The position numbers were made by a program, and so were the translations under genes. From positions 1-8,163 of the forward strand of contig CAUDHE010000099.1 in the NCBI GenBank assembly GCA_958449275.1: 8,163 nt of DNA, in the 5' to 3' direction. The DNA is from an uncultured Alistipes sp. (GTDB lineage Bacteria; Bacteroidota; Bacteroidia; Bacteroidales; Rikenellaceae). Positions 1 to 6,351 of this stretch are shown here, piece after piece. Below the pieces are notes generated by a model. It was not told the DNA's origin. It did not search any database and saw nothing but the letters and a program-made list of their open reading frames with translations. Position 1 is the first letter of the stretch. Each line of letters starts with the position of its first letter.

Positions 1-1023
1 GGCTATCGAATCGACCTTTTTACCCGCGCGGTTTAGAGCCAAGATCTCTTTTACGCGCGAAACGGGTATGGTAACCATATTGGCCATTGCATCCTTGCTG
101 CTGCTGAACGACATGGTGTGAGCCAATATGTCGGTCTTCACGAGGTGATATTCGCCGTCCATCGCCTGCAAAGGCTCGCGCAGTCGGGGAATGCCCTGAC
201 GCGCATCGGCGTACACGTCGTATTCGTACATGAGACAGCATTTGAGTTTCGAGCACTGCCCTGCGAGTTTCTGGGGATTGAGCGAGATATCCTGCACACG
301 CGCCGCGTTGGTGGTGACGCTCGAAAAACTCGACACCCACGACGCACAGCACAATTCGCGGCCGCAGGCGCCTATACCGCCTATGCGTCCCGCCTCCTGA
401 CGCGCGCCGATCTGCTTCATCTCTATGCGGATGTGGAACCGTTCGGCGAATACCTTTATTAATTCGCGGAAATCGACACGCCCTTCGGCGATGTAATAGA
501 ATATCGCCTTGATCTTGTCGCCCTGATACTCCACGTCGCCTATCTTCATGTCGAGTCCCATATCGGCCGCGATTTGACGCGACTGTATCATAGTGTCGTG
601 CTCGAGCGCGATGGCTTCCTGCCAACGTTCGATGTCGTAAGGCTTGGCCTTGCGGTATATCTTCTTATACTCGCCGTTGAACGGAGTGAAACCCGTGCGG
701 CGAATCTGCTTGGCCACCATGTCGCCCGTGAGCGATACGATGCCGATGTCGTGCCCGGGTGACGCCTCGACGGCAACTATGTCGCCGCGTTTCAATGGGA
801 GGTCGTTGACGTTTCGGTAATAGGAGCGACGCGTATTTTTGAATCTCACTTCGAAAATATCGGTCGGAACATTGTCGGGATAGCTCTCCAGCCACGGCGT
901 TTCGTGGAGTTTGAAACAACCCTCGACCATCTCCACTTCGGGCATCCCGTTACAGTCGCAGACGCTGAATCCGCGTCCCATTTCGGGCATATGTCTTTTA
1001 GAACAACATTTGTTACAACTCAT
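1..1023 (-). CDS. ricT: PSP1/RicT-family protein (YaaT-like), 3' end cut by window
   Basis: 341 codons are open from the ATG at 1023 to the window edge, with no stop, so the C-terminus is missing. The core is a PSP1 domain (about residues 50-270). Its two family cysteine motifs are CGRELCC (C220, C225, C226) and GQCSKLKCC (C257, C262, C263), joined by the typical SLNPQKLAG stretch. In Bacillus subtilis, RicT works with RicA and RicF in a complex that binds Fe-S clusters and affects RNA processing by RNase Y. The role in Bacteroidota, which do not sporulate, is less clear. The N-terminus has an extra cysteine cluster (C3, C6, C7, C22, C24, C36). The gene lies 63 bp after the MATE gene on the same strand, and the AT-rich gap shows no good promoter, so read-through is possible. 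Family assignment is secure; the function is inferred from homology. Confidence 0.93.
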   Translation of the reverse strand, partial: MSCNKCCSKRHMPEMGRGFSVCDCNGMPEVEMVEGCFKLHETPWLESYPDNVPTDIFEVRFKNTRRSYYRNVNDLPLKRGDIVAVEASPGHDIGIVSLTGDMVAKQIRRTGFTPFNGEYKKIYRKAKPYDIERWQEAIALEHDTMIQSRQIAADMGLDMKIGDVEYQGDKIKAIFYYIAEGRVDFRELIKVFAERFHIRIEMKQIGARQEAGRIGGIGACGRELCCASWVSSFSSVTTNAARVQDISLNPQKLAGQCSKLKCCLMYEYDVYADARQGIPRLREPLQAMDGEYHLVKTDILAHTMSFSSSKDAMANMVTIPVSRVKEILALNRAGKKVDSIA

Positions 1024-1086
1024 GGATGTAAAAAATTTTTGTAAAAATAAGAAAATAATTCCGTATTTCCGCACAAAAATTTCGAT

Positions 1087-2481
1087 TTACCTCGTTCGCG
1101 CCTCCAAACGGGCTATATCGCGCCTTACCCGACGCACCGTCATCACGGCGCAGCACGAAAGCCCCACGATGAAGCCCATCACCAGACCCACGGCCTCGAA
1201 TCCGCACTTGAATGCGAGCAGATATCCCACTGGGATGTTTATCAGTATGTATGACACGAACACTATGGGCATTATGACCTTCACGTCTTGCAATCCTCGC
1301 AAAATACTGATCGAAACGGTTTGCAGACAGTCCGATACTTGAAACAGAGCTATGTAAACGAGCATTGTGGCGGTCAGCTCTATAACCCGTGCGTTGGTGG
1401 TGAACAGAGCGGGTATGCTGAAACGCAGCAGTACGAAACATACGGCCGCCGTGGTGCACCATGCCAGTCCCAGTTGATAGGATGCGTTCACGGTGCGCCG
1501 CAAATCGTCGAAATTGCCTTGTCCGTATATGTGCGAACACAGAATGGTCGTCGCCGATCCGACGGCCACCACGATCATGAACGTTATGTTCATCATGTTG
1601 GTGCCTATCTGGTAGGAACTCAAGGCGTGGGCTCCGAATGCCAGCACCATGATGTTGGCCACCACGAATATGCTGGCCTCCATGAACATCTGGAATGAAA
1701 TGGGGATACCCACTTTAAGTATGCGAAGCATGGTGCGAAAGCTAAACGCTTTAGTGCGCAACGCCTCGGTATAGACGCGGAAACGACCGCTGCGGAAAAA
1801 ATAGACAGCGATCATAACGCACATGCAGATTCGGGAGATCAGGGTGGCTATGCCGGCTCCGACCGCGCCCATGGGTTCGAATCCGCATTTGCCGAAGATG
1901 AGCATCCAGTTGAACACTATGTTTATCGCGTTGCATATTATGATGACCGCCATAGCCGTGCGGGTGTTGCCTATTCCTTCGAGAAACTGTTTGAACGTGA
2001 AGAATATCATGGCGGGAAACATGCTCCACGTCAGGGTGTCGTAATAAGGCAGGGCCGCGGCTGTGACATCGGCGATCGACGCATCGCTTCCCGAGTCTGT
2101 CATGACTCCGCCGAGGAACGACAACAGCGGTCGTGCGGCGACGAGCAGTGCCGAGGCCGCAATGCCCGTCGACATGAACAGCACGGCACCGTTCTGCAAC
2201 AGTTCGGCTGCATAACGCTTGTCGCCCTTGGCGAAATACTCTCCAGCCAAAGGCGTGAGTCCGAACGACAATCCCATCGCCGCGATGAAGACTATGAAGA
2301 ATATGCTCGTGCCGAACGCAACTGCTGCCAACGGCGTGGGATCATCGCCTCCGTAGCGGCCGACCATGGCGGTATCGGCCAGTTGCACCGTTATCTGTCC
2401 CATTTGCGACAGAATGACGGGCAACGCGAGGCGCAGATTGTTTTTGTAAAAAGGTTTGTATACGCTGAAAAATTTCATCAT
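1087..2481 (-). CDS. MATE-family multidrug/cation antiporter (NorM-like)
   Basis: This is a 464-residue inner-membrane protein of the usual MATE length, with about twelve hydrophobic segments in two halves. It opens with the typical first helix (LALPVILSQMGQ, then LADTAMVGRYGG). Acidic residues fall where the NorM type has its cation-site residues: D36 in helix 1, E268 in the helix-7 segment (GIPISFQMFMEAS), and D384 (QVSDCLQTVSISILRGLQD). MATE proteins export drugs or metabolites in exchange for Na+ or H+; substrate and ion cannot be read from the sequence. Two ATG codons are adjacent at 2481 and 2478, and the first is taken. The gene starts 96 bp after the Omp85-like barrel gene on the same strand. 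No TAnnTTTG element is obvious in that gap, so co-transcription is likely. Confidence 0.95.
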   Translation of the reverse strand: MMKFFSVYKPFYKNNLRLALPVILSQMGQITVQLADTAMVGRYGGDDPTPLAAVAFGTSIFFIVFIAAMGLSFGLTPLAGEYFAKGDKRYAAELLQNGAVLFMSTGIAASALLVAARPLLSFLGGVMTDSGSDASIADVTAAALPYYDTLTWSMFPAMIFFTFKQFLEGIGNTRTAMAVIIICNAINIVFNWMLIFGKCGFEPMGAVGAGIATLISRICMCVMIAVYFFRSGRFRVYTEALRTKAFSFRTMLRILKVGIPISFQMFMEASIFVVANIMVLAFGAHALSSYQIGTNMMNITFMIVVAVGSATTILCSHIYGQGNFDDLRRTVNASYQLGLAWCTTAAVCFVLLRFSIPALFTTNARVIELTATMLVYIALFQVSDCLQTVSISILRGLQDVKVIMPIVFVSYILINIPVGYLLAFKCGFEAVGLVMGFIVGLSCCAVMTVRRVRRDIARLEARTR

Positions 2482-2577
2482 CGAAAAAATATTAAACCGG
2501 AATCACGCCGACGGACGGCCGCCGACGTCTCCGCCGAAACAGACTGTTCTCGGCGGCAGAACGAATCGCGCACGAGA

Positions 2578-3804
2578 TCAAAAAGCCTCGTTGATGTTGA
2601 ATATGAATCCGCTCGTGTGTTTGCCGAATCCGTAGTCGATACGTATGTTCACACGGTGTTTGAACTCCCAGCGGAATCCCGCTCCGTACGACGGAAGCAT
2701 GTTTTTCCACTCGAACTCCTTGAAACGCGGAAACACCGTTCCGCATCCTCCCCATACCGTACAGCCTATTCGTTTGTAGATTCGCTGGCGCAGCTCCGCC
2801 TGACACGACACGATGCTGTTGTCGATGTAACGCCCCGCGTAATAACCTCGCATGCGATAACCGCCGCCCAGCTCCTCGCGCAGCGCCCACGGCGAATCCT
2901 TGCCGTTGAAACGGCCGTAAATGTCGGTGGCTATCACGCCGCCGTTCCACAGTCGGTGATAGAAATCGAAAATGAAAGTGGTGCGGACGGGAGTCTTTCC
3001 GTAATTGCTCATGAACTGCGGGTAGATCGTAACGTCGGCCATCACGTAAATGCCTCGCTGCGGATTGGGGATGAAGTCGCGCGTATCGTATTGCAGCGAA
3101 GCCCCGATTCCCGTGAAGGTATAAGCCCGTTTTTGCCCCTGAAGATAGCTTTCGTCCTCGATATAGGAGATATTGGCGTGCGAGAAATCGATACGGGCTC
3201 CCGCTTTGAATCCGTCGAACACCGTATAGAAATATTGCAGATCGATACTTATTTTCCTACGCGTGTAGTCTATGGCCGGATTGGCTGCGCAGTCGCGGTA
3301 ATCGATCCCCCAGAAATCGAGCGGTTTGTTGGCGAAAGTGACGTCGTAGGCCAGACGCGATCGATTGCCCTTGAAATAGTTGTTGCCGTTGACTCCCACC
3401 ACATACAATCCAGAAAGGGCCACGTTGCCGACGATAGAGACGTCGGAGGGCTGCATCAGCGAGTCGGTGCGGTCGAGTCGGTAGAGTCCCGAAGCGAGCC
3501 CTCCGATTCCGAAACTCGCCTCGCGCGTATACGACGGCGCCGCGATGAAACTCACGTCGAACTTTTTGTCGAACGTATGATCCTCGTTGCCGTGGAAAAG
3601 CTGTCGCCAGAAGCCGCTGCGTTTTTTCTCGGGCTTCTTATCGGTTTCGGCCGCCTCTTCGAGGACATCGCCGTCGACATAGGCTGTGGCTGCGGTATCG
3701 GTCGCTTCAGTCGGCACCGCGGTTATCGCACGGGAGTGCGCGGGCGTCGTGAACAGCAGTACCGACAGAATTGAAAATAAAATCGATGCGATTATGTTTT
3801 TCAT
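2578..3804 (-). CDS. Omp85-superfamily outer-membrane beta-barrel without POTRA domains
   Basis: The product has 408 residues. The start is placed at 3804, not at an upstream in-frame ATG (3864), because MKNIIASILFSILSVLLF begins a clear signal peptide (cleavage near residues 24-26) and the promoter lies between the two ATGs. A low-complexity linker (about 27-65, rich in Ala, Thr, Asp and Lys) leads to a barrel region (about 80-408) of alternating aromatic strands. The segment GGGYRMRGYYAGRY (313-326) carries the R-G-[FY] motif of BamA/TamA-type barrels (bacterial surface antigen domain), and the protein ends in Phe, as BAM substrates usually do. There is no room for POTRA domains, so this is a barrel-only member, not BamA itself. 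It probably sits in the outer membrane; the transported molecule, if any, is unknown. The MATE gene follows on the same strand. Confidence 0.88.
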   Translation of the reverse strand: MKNIIASILFSILSVLLFTTPAHSRAITAVPTEATDTAATAYVDGDVLEEAAETDKKPEKKRSGFWRQLFHGNEDHTFDKKFDVSFIAAPSYTREASFGIGGLASGLYRLDRTDSLMQPSDVSIVGNVALSGLYVVGVNGNNYFKGNRSRLAYDVTFANKPLDFWGIDYRDCAANPAIDYTRRKISIDLQYFYTVFDGFKAGARIDFSHANISYIEDESYLQGQKRAYTFTGIGASLQYDTRDFIPNPQRGIYVMADVTIYPQFMSNYGKTPVRTTFIFDFYHRLWNGGVIATDIYGRFNGKDSPWALREELGGGYRMRGYYAGRYIDNSIVSCQAELRQRIYKRIGCTVWGGCGTVFPRFKEFEWKNMLPSYGAGFRWEFKHRVNIRIDYGFGKHTSGFIFNINEAF

Positions 3805-3838
3805 AAATTTTTCCGTCCTTGATTCGAAATGTTTTTCG

Positions 3839-3875
3839 CCGTGCAAATATAAAACAAAAACCATGACCGTGCAAA
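3839..3875. repeat. 9-bp direct repeat over the barrel-gene promoter
   Basis: CCGTGCAAA occurs at 3839-3847 and again at 3867-3875, 28 bp apart. Its CAAA parts are the -7 and -33 elements read on the other strand. The extra CCGTG in both copies is not required by the promoter consensus, so it may be half of a regulator site, for instance for the divergent AraC protein. It may also be chance. Confidence 0.35.
3844..3875 (-). promoter_or_regulatory. Bacteroidota-type promoter of the Omp85-barrel gene
   Basis: On the minus strand TTTG (3875-3872) is followed after 20 bp by TATATTTG (3851-3844), an exact match to the Bacteroidota -33/-7 consensus. This predicts a transcript starting near 3837 and a leader of about 30 nt before the ATG at 3804. 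It also explains why the ATG at 3864, upstream of the predicted start, should be disregarded. Confidence 0.82.
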
Positions 3876-3990
3876 AACACGACTAATTGGCCGACTGTAC
3901 GCGCTCGGCCCGCTTCGCCGATATTTATGTCTTTTATGTCGGCTATTGGTCTATATGTTCACTCCCGACACCAAAACGGCCCGTTTTGAT

Positions 3991-3998
3991 TATTTTTG
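3991..3998 (+). promoter_or_regulatory. Possible -7 element for the AraC-family gene
   Basis: TATTTTTG matches TAnnTTTG and lies 23 bp before the chosen start at 4022. No TTTG is found at the expected distance upstream. A weak or activator-dependent promoter is therefore the most that can be claimed. Confidence 0.4.
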
Positions 3999-4021
3999 TG
4001 TGGAAAAACAAGATCATCCGT

Positions 4022-4906
4022 ATGATACAGTACTGCGATTGGCTGCACGACATGGCCGACACGGATTCGGTCGACGCCATAGGGCACGAGTTGGCCTATT
4101 TCAAATATTCTGAGGTGAACGGACATGGTAAGATCGCATCCGAAAGCCGCGATCCGCACAAATTCGAATTTTTCGTTCTGATGCTGTGTACCGCAGGGCA
4201 TGTCCGAGGACGGATCAATTTGACCGAGCACCATATCCAATCCCCGAGCATAGTGCGTATAATGCCCGGGCAGATCGTTTCGGTGGACGAGGTAAGCGAC
4301 GATTTCGATGCCGCCATATTGGTGATGTCGCGCAATTTCATCGAGAACATGCTCGTATACATCAACGGACAGATCCCTATCGACAATCGTTTGTACGACG
4401 ACTGCGTGACCCGTCTCGGCGACGAGGATATGAAGATGCAGATCAACTTCTTCAATATCATGCGCCGCGTCGTGCGCATAAAGGATAATCCCTATCGTCT
4501 GAAAATGGTCGAGCATCTGATGATGGTCTTTTTCTACAACTCGCGCGATGTGCGGAATGTACTGAAGAACAGTCGCCCTCAATCGAACGCCGACGTGCTG
4601 TCGAAAGAGTTCTTACATTTGGCTAAAGACAACTTCAAGAAGGAACGTCAGCTGAAGTTCTATGCCGACAAACTTTTCATCACCCCTCGCTATCTATCTC
4701 GCGTTGTCAAGGAGTGCAGCGGCTCGTCGGCAGCCGAATGGATCGAGCGCTATGTGGTTCTCGAGGCGCGTGCGCTGCTCAAATCCACCAATATGACCAT
4801 TCAGCAGATCAGCGACGAACTGAATTTCCCGTCGCAAACCTTCTTCGGCAAGTATTTCAAACGACGAGTCGGCATGTCTCCGAAAGAGTATCGCCGCCGA
4901 GGATAA
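4022..4906 (+). CDS. AraC-family transcriptional regulator
   Basis: The product has 294 residues, the usual AraC/XylS length. The N-terminal part (about 20-115) looks like the cupin-type sensing domain (PSIVRIMPGQIVSVDE). The C-terminal part (about 195-294) is the double helix-turn-helix domain: first helix pair about 211-232 (LKFYADKLFITPRYLSRVVK), second about 258-281, ending in the family signature (SQTFFGKYFKRRVGMSPKEY). The frame is open from 3887, but the first 45 codons cover the probable promoter and translate into an implausible sequence, so the ATG at 4022 is chosen. No Shine-Dalgarno sequence is present, as is common in Bacteroidota. The gene is divergent from the barrel/MATE genes, which are its obvious candidate targets. 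The effector is unknown. Confidence 0.92.
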   Translation: MIQYCDWLHDMADTDSVDAIGHELAYFKYSEVNGHGKIASESRDPHKFEFFVLMLCTAGHVRGRINLTEHHIQSPSIVRIMPGQIVSVDEVSDDFDAAILVMSRNFIENMLVYINGQIPIDNRLYDDCVTRLGDEDMKMQINFFNIMRRVVRIKDNPYRLKMVEHLMMVFFYNSRDVRNVLKNSRPQSNADVLSKEFLHLAKDNFKKERQLKFYADKLFITPRYLSRVVKECSGSSAAEWIERYVVLEARALLKSTNMTIQQISDELNFPSQTFFGKYFKRRVGMSPKEYRRRG

Positions 4907-4941
4907 GTCGCCCGTCGGCGTCGGAACCCAATTTGTATCAT

Positions 4942-4972
4942 CATTCTACATTATATATAGAAATGTGGAATG
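4942..4972 (+). terminator. Stem-loop downstream of the AraC-family gene, possible terminator
   Basis: The arms CATTCTACATT (4942-4952) and AATGTGGAATG (4962-4972) pair over 11 bp with one G-U wobble and a 9-nt loop. It begins 35 bp after the stop codon of the AraC-family gene. The sequence after it has only a short T run (GGTGGTTTTC), so it would be a weak terminator at best. Confidence 0.4.
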
Positions 4973-4989
4973 GCATGGTGGTTTTCGGC

Positions 4990-5026
4990 AACGTGCCGTT
5001 CGCTTGAGATCGAACGGCGGTACGTT
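4990..5026. other. GC-rich stem-loop of unknown role
   Basis: GCCGTTCG (4995-5002) and CGAACGGC (5011-5018) form a perfect 8-bp stem with an 8-nt loop. Outer arms AACGT (4990-4994) and ACGTT (5022-5026) can add 5 bp beyond a 3-nt bulge. There is no T tract on either strand, so it is not a standard intrinsic terminator. It sits between the AraC-side stem-loop and the tRNA terminator. Confidence 0.4.
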
Positions 5027-5030
5027 AAAG

Positions 5031-5080
5031 TGATAAAAGAAAACATCCGAATTTACACATTAAAATGTAATTCGGATGTT
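5031..5080 (-). terminator. Intrinsic terminator of the tRNA-Asp unit
   Basis: AACATCCGAATT (5042-5053) and AATTCGGATGTT (5069-5080) form a perfect 12-bp stem, with 3 more pairs possible inside past a single bulged base. On the minus strand the stem is followed at once by TTCTTTTATCA, a U-rich tail. It lies 34 nt beyond the tRNA 3' end. The plus-strand side has no T tract, so it acts mainly in the minus direction. Confidence 0.82.
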
Positions 5081-5114
5081 GATTTCGCAAGTGATTGACT
5101 GTCAATCTTGTTTG

Positions 5115-5188
5115 CGGTGCGTAGGGGACTCGAACCCCTGACCCCGTGCGTGACAGGCACGTATTCTAACCAGCTGAACTAACGCACC
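5115..5188 (-). tRNA. tRNA-Asp (anticodon GTC)
   Basis: The 74-nt minus-strand sequence folds into a full cloverleaf. The acceptor stem is GGTGCGT with ACGCACC and discriminator G, as expected for Asp. The D-arm contains AGCTGGTTAGA, and the anticodon stem GTGC/GCAC encloses the loop CTGTCAC with anticodon GTC. The T-arm is GGGG-TTCGAGT-CCCC. The 3' CCA is not encoded. It has its own promoter and terminator, so it is a single-gene unit on the same strand as the GH16 gene upstream. Confidence 0.97.
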
Positions 5189-5205
5189 ATTGCTGATTGC
5201 GATTG

Positions 5206-5236
5206 CAAAGGTAGTACAAAAATTCGAATCCGCAAA
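5206..5236 (-). promoter_or_regulatory. Consensus promoter of tRNA-Asp
   Basis: On the minus strand TTTG (5236-5233) and TACCTTTG (5213-5206) are separated by exactly 19 bp, the optimal Bacteroidota spacing. The predicted start is near 5199, about 10 nt before the mature tRNA 5' end at 5188. It lies in the 101-bp gap between the GH16 stop codon and the tRNA. Confidence 0.85.
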
Positions 5237-5289
5237 TATTTTCGTTGTTTTTTCGGCAAAAAATGTAAAATTGACTCGCGACGCCGCTC

Positions 5290-6132
5290 CTACCGATGCC
5301 GTTTTTCGTAAAATCTCACGTAGTCTATCTCCATCTTCACGGGCAGTTGCGACGGGTCTGTCGCACCGACCCAACTGCCGCCCAGTTGCGCCGAAAGTAT
5401 TACGTAATAAGGGTGGTCGGCGAACGGGTATTGATCTTTCGCGGCCGAAGGCAGTCGCGGGTAAGTGTATGTGTGTCGGCCGTTTATGTAGAACTCTACG
5501 CCGTATTCGGTTATTACGGCCGAGTAGACGTTGAATCCGTTGCGGTCGATCGGCCACGTGGAGCCGTTGCGTATGTTCGGTTCGCTGTGTTTCTGCGTGT
5601 GGGGCGAGTGTACGGTTTGATAGGCTATGGTGTCGTGGTTCAGATGTTCCATTATGTCGATCTCGCCGCCCGACGGCCACGGCACATTGCTGTCGGGCAT
5701 AAGCCATATTGCGGGCCAGAATCCTTGCGCGCAATTGAAGCGGGCGCGCACGTCTATGCGTCCGAGGCGTATCGACCGTTTGCTTTTGCTCTGTACGCCG
5801 CCCGTCAGGTAGGGGCGTTCGTCGTCCGATCCGTCGGGACGACATACTCCGTAGAGTCGCAGGACTCCGTCTTCCGTTCGGCATAAAGAGTCGAGCGGCG
5901 ACATGTGACGCATCCAGTCGGGGCTGCCTGCGGGGCATCGGCTCCATGACGCGGTGTCGAGGGTCGTACCGTCGAATTCGTCCGCCCACACGAGCTGCCA
6001 GCCCTCTGATCTCGTGCGGCGGTCGTCGTTGACATGCAATCGTTTGATTGTCTGCGAGCGAAGCGATGCGGCGGGCAGCCAGGCGAAGCAGAGCATGGCG
6101 AAAGCCGCGATTACGGAACGATGGTTTTTCAT
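5290..6132 (-). CDS. Secreted glycoside hydrolase family 16 (laminarinase/beta-glucanase-like)
   Basis: The product has 280 residues: an N-terminal signal peptide (MKNHRSVIAAFAMLCFAWLP, cleavage about residues 23-27), then one GH16 domain (about 45-277) with no accessory module. The catalytic motif is GEIDIMEHL, with E157 (nucleophile), D159 and E162 (acid/base) in the bacterial bulged form ExDxxE. Substrate-cleft Trp residues appear in GFWPAIWLMP (137-146), and the entry WQLVWADEFDG (45-55) is typical. The family cleaves beta-1,3 or mixed-linked glucans, or agar- and carrageenan-like galactans; the bulged motif fits laminarinase-type best, but substrate cannot be fixed. It probably acts in the periplasm or outside the cell. 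No SusC/SusD genes are adjacent. The gene is divergent from the V-ATPase operon, and an inverted repeat begins 2 bp before its start codon. Confidence 0.93.
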   Translation of the reverse strand: MKNHRSVIAAFAMLCFAWLPAASLRSQTIKRLHVNDDRRTRSEGWQLVWADEFDGTTLDTASWSRCPAGSPDWMRHMSPLDSLCRTEDGVLRLYGVCRPDGSDDERPYLTGGVQSKSKRSIRLGRIDVRARFNCAQGFWPAIWLMPDSNVPWPSGGEIDIMEHLNHDTIAYQTVHSPHTQKHSEPNIRNGSTWPIDRNGFNVYSAVITEYGVEFYINGRHTYTYPRLPSAAKDQYPFADHPYYVILSAQLGGSWVGATDPSQLPVKMEIDYVRFYEKRHR

Positions 6133-6133
6133 A

Positions 6134-6268
6134 TGACTGCGATTTTAGGATGGTTTTCGCAAATATACGCTTTTTCGGCTCAAGTCGTCGTCGGCTCCGA
6201 AGCAATATGGTTGATTTGGACATTTAATTGGCTCCATGCGATTCCGTGCGGCTTAAAAATCGCAGTCA
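6134..6268. repeat. Perfect 13-bp inverted repeat bracketing the GH16 promoter (possible invertible segment)
   Basis: TGACTGCGATTTT (6134-6146) and its exact reverse complement AAAATCGCAGTCA (6256-6268) are separated by 109 bp. The left arm begins 2 bp before the GH16 start codon; the right arm ends 3 bp before the -33 element of the ATPase promoter. The enclosed segment holds the GH16 -7 element. This matches the layout of invertible promoters in Bacteroidales, but two operator sites for one regulator would look the same. No recombinase gene is in the window. Confidence 0.6.
6160..6167 (-). promoter_or_regulatory. -7 element of the GH16 gene
   Basis: TATATTTG on the minus strand is an exact TAnnTTTG match, 27 bp before the start codon at 6132. 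The nearest TTG (in CTTG, 6184-6181) is only 13 bp upstream of it, so the -33 element is poor. It lies inside the 109-bp segment between the inverted-repeat arms. Confidence 0.55.
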
Positions 6269-6271
6269 AAT

Positions 6272-6302
6272 TTTGGCAAAGTGGAGAATTGTCGTAACTT
6301 TG
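6272..6302 (+). promoter_or_regulatory. Consensus promoter of the V/A-type ATPase operon
   Basis: TTTG (6272-6275), then exactly 19 bp, then TAACTTTG (6295-6302): a full match to the Bacteroidota consensus. The predicted start is near 6309, giving an A/T-rich leader of about 43 nt with no Shine-Dalgarno sequence before the ATG at 6352. It lies just outside the inverted repeat. Confidence 0.85.
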
Positions 6303-6351
6303 CAAATACTTTGTTCGGAAGAAAATAAACGTAAATTAAACATATAATATC

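Noticed and set aside
1033..1082. 10-bp inverted repeat AAATTTTTGT / ACAAAAATTT between the MATE and ricT genes
   Set aside because: The arms are almost pure A/T in an A/T-rich gap, so a match is expected fairly often. The 30-nt spacer contains no clear promoter, so neither a terminator nor an invertible element can be supported.
1024..1086. Promoter for ricT
   Set aside because: The best candidate is TATTTTTA, with the final G missing and a TTTG 24 bp away, which is too far from consensus to call.
2518..2557. GC-rich hairpin between the barrel and MATE genes as a terminator
   Set aside because: CCGCCGA/TCGGCGG can pair over 7 bp (or 8 bp using GCCGCCGA further left), but no T tract follows on the minus strand. 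Chance pairing in GC-rich DNA is plausible.
2383..3774. 463-codon open frame on the plus strand opposite the Omp85-like barrel gene
   Set aside because: It is also codon-aligned with the real minus-strand gene and overlaps the start of the MATE gene. The predicted protein shows no domain or signal, whereas the minus strand has a signal peptide, barrel and promoter.
3887..4021. 45-codon N-terminal extension of the AraC-family protein
   Set aside because: The extension covers the probable TATTTTTG promoter element and does not resemble the N-terminus of AraC-family proteins. The ATG at 4022 gives the normal length.
5102..6223. 373-codon minus-strand frame spanning tRNA-Asp and the GH16 gene
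   Set aside because: It runs through the tRNA, its promoter and the GH16 gene in another frame of the same strand, and its composition is Arg-rich and low in information.
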